Source of the DNA: Moniliophthora roreri
Taxonomy: Eukaryota; Basidiomycota; Agaricomycetes; Agaricales; Marasmiaceae
Length of the DNA stretch: 64,000 bases
NCBI GenBank assembly: GCA_001466705.2
Contig: LATX02000178.1
Location: 541,704-605,703 of the forward strand
Direction: 5' to 3'
In this document: piece after piece, positions 63,548 through 64,000 of the stretch
How the letters are laid out: every line of letters begins with the position of its first letter
Numbering within the stretch: the stretch's first letter is position 1
Translations under genes and position numbers: made by a program
The notes under the pieces: model-generated
The model's database searches: none
What the model saw: the letters and a program-made list of their open reading frames with translations, nothing else
What the model was told of the DNA's origin: nothing

Positions 63548-63699
63548 ATATACTTACCAACACACATAGTGCAATATATCCCCTTACTCAAAAGACCTAT
63601 CTCCACCCCCTTGCTGTTTCTATTGATCAAATCCCCAACCAAAAGCTTCCCTTCACTTTATAGAGTCCTCTCCCTGTCCTCTGGAAGGCATAAAAATGC

Positions 63700-63994
63700 A
63701 CTGTTTTGATTGCCTCTGTTACAATCTATTTTACTACATTATAATAACTCTGTCTCATTTTATTGCATTTTAATACACTATAATAATACCATCCCATTTT
63801 ATTGCATTTTAATGTACTATAATAATACCATCCCATTTTATTGTATTTTAATGGATTATAATAACACCAGTCTCATTTTAATGCATTTTAATGTATTGTA
63901 ATAGCATTGCTTGATTTTAATCTATTACAATGGACTAAAATCAGCAAAATACATTATAATTTATTATATTTAGGTGTCCATTTTGCTGATGCAG
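63700..63994. repeat. AT-rich tandem array ending in the element's TIR
   Basis: Three to five units of about 43 bp (ATTTTATTGCATTTTAAT plus ACTATAATAATACCATCCC). They end in TTTAGGTGTCCATTTTGCTG, the same right terminus as the 62740 element with one change. It is probably the end of a larger, related element. Confidence 0.7.
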
Positions 63995-64000
63995 TACCAT

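Overview
The window looks like nuclear DNA of a mushroom-forming basidiomycete (Agaricomycete). Most genes are split by many 45-75 nt GT-AG introns, with a few GC-AG ones. Intergenic gaps are short in gene-dense parts and filled with decayed copies elsewhere. The gene content fits this: GH44 and GH3 glycosidases, F-box/LRR proteins, small BTB/POZ proteins, a multi-exon microsomal P450, single-pass membrane proteins with PPxY/PPHY-like tails, and an Nha1-type Na+/H+ antiporter. I built the exon models by hand from splice signals and reading-frame continuity. No homology search was run, so family names rest on motif recognition.

Layout. 0-0.8 kb: 3' part of a GH44 gene. 1.6-9.3 kb: a cluster of four genes for secreted, probably GPI-anchored, eight-cysteine (CFEM-like) proteins, one carrying three copies of the domain. 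10.4-14.0 kb: a 15-exon GH3 glucosidase with a PA14 insert. 14.2-15.9 kb: an F-box/LRR gene. 16.2-17.0 kb: the first of four isoprenylcysteine methyltransferase (ICMT)-like genes; the others are at 26.7-27.5, 27.8-28.6 and 46.6-47.4 kb. 17.5-22.7 kb: a duplicated block of BTB/POZ genes and an F-box gene with intact, frameshifted and relic copies. 23.0-23.4 kb: two tRNA genes, one atypical. 29.3-32.3 kb: a nearly complete second GH44 gene with one reading-frame break. 34-58 kb: five single-pass membrane proteins, a cytochrome P450 (40.0-42.1 kb), a truncated BTB gene, and long gene-poor stretches. 58.8-61.7 kb: the antiporter. 62.7-64 kb: AT-rich inverted-repeat elements and a tRNA-like SINE candidate.

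How the genes fit together. There is no obvious biosynthetic operon-like unit. The GH44 and GH3 enzymes are plausible partners in extracellular beta-glucan breakdown. The CFEM-like cluster is the most coherent local family: repeated gene duplication, internal domain triplication and one decaying member. The rest reads as a birth-and-death landscape in which BTB, F-box, ICMT-like and GH44 genes have been duplicated and some copies are dying.
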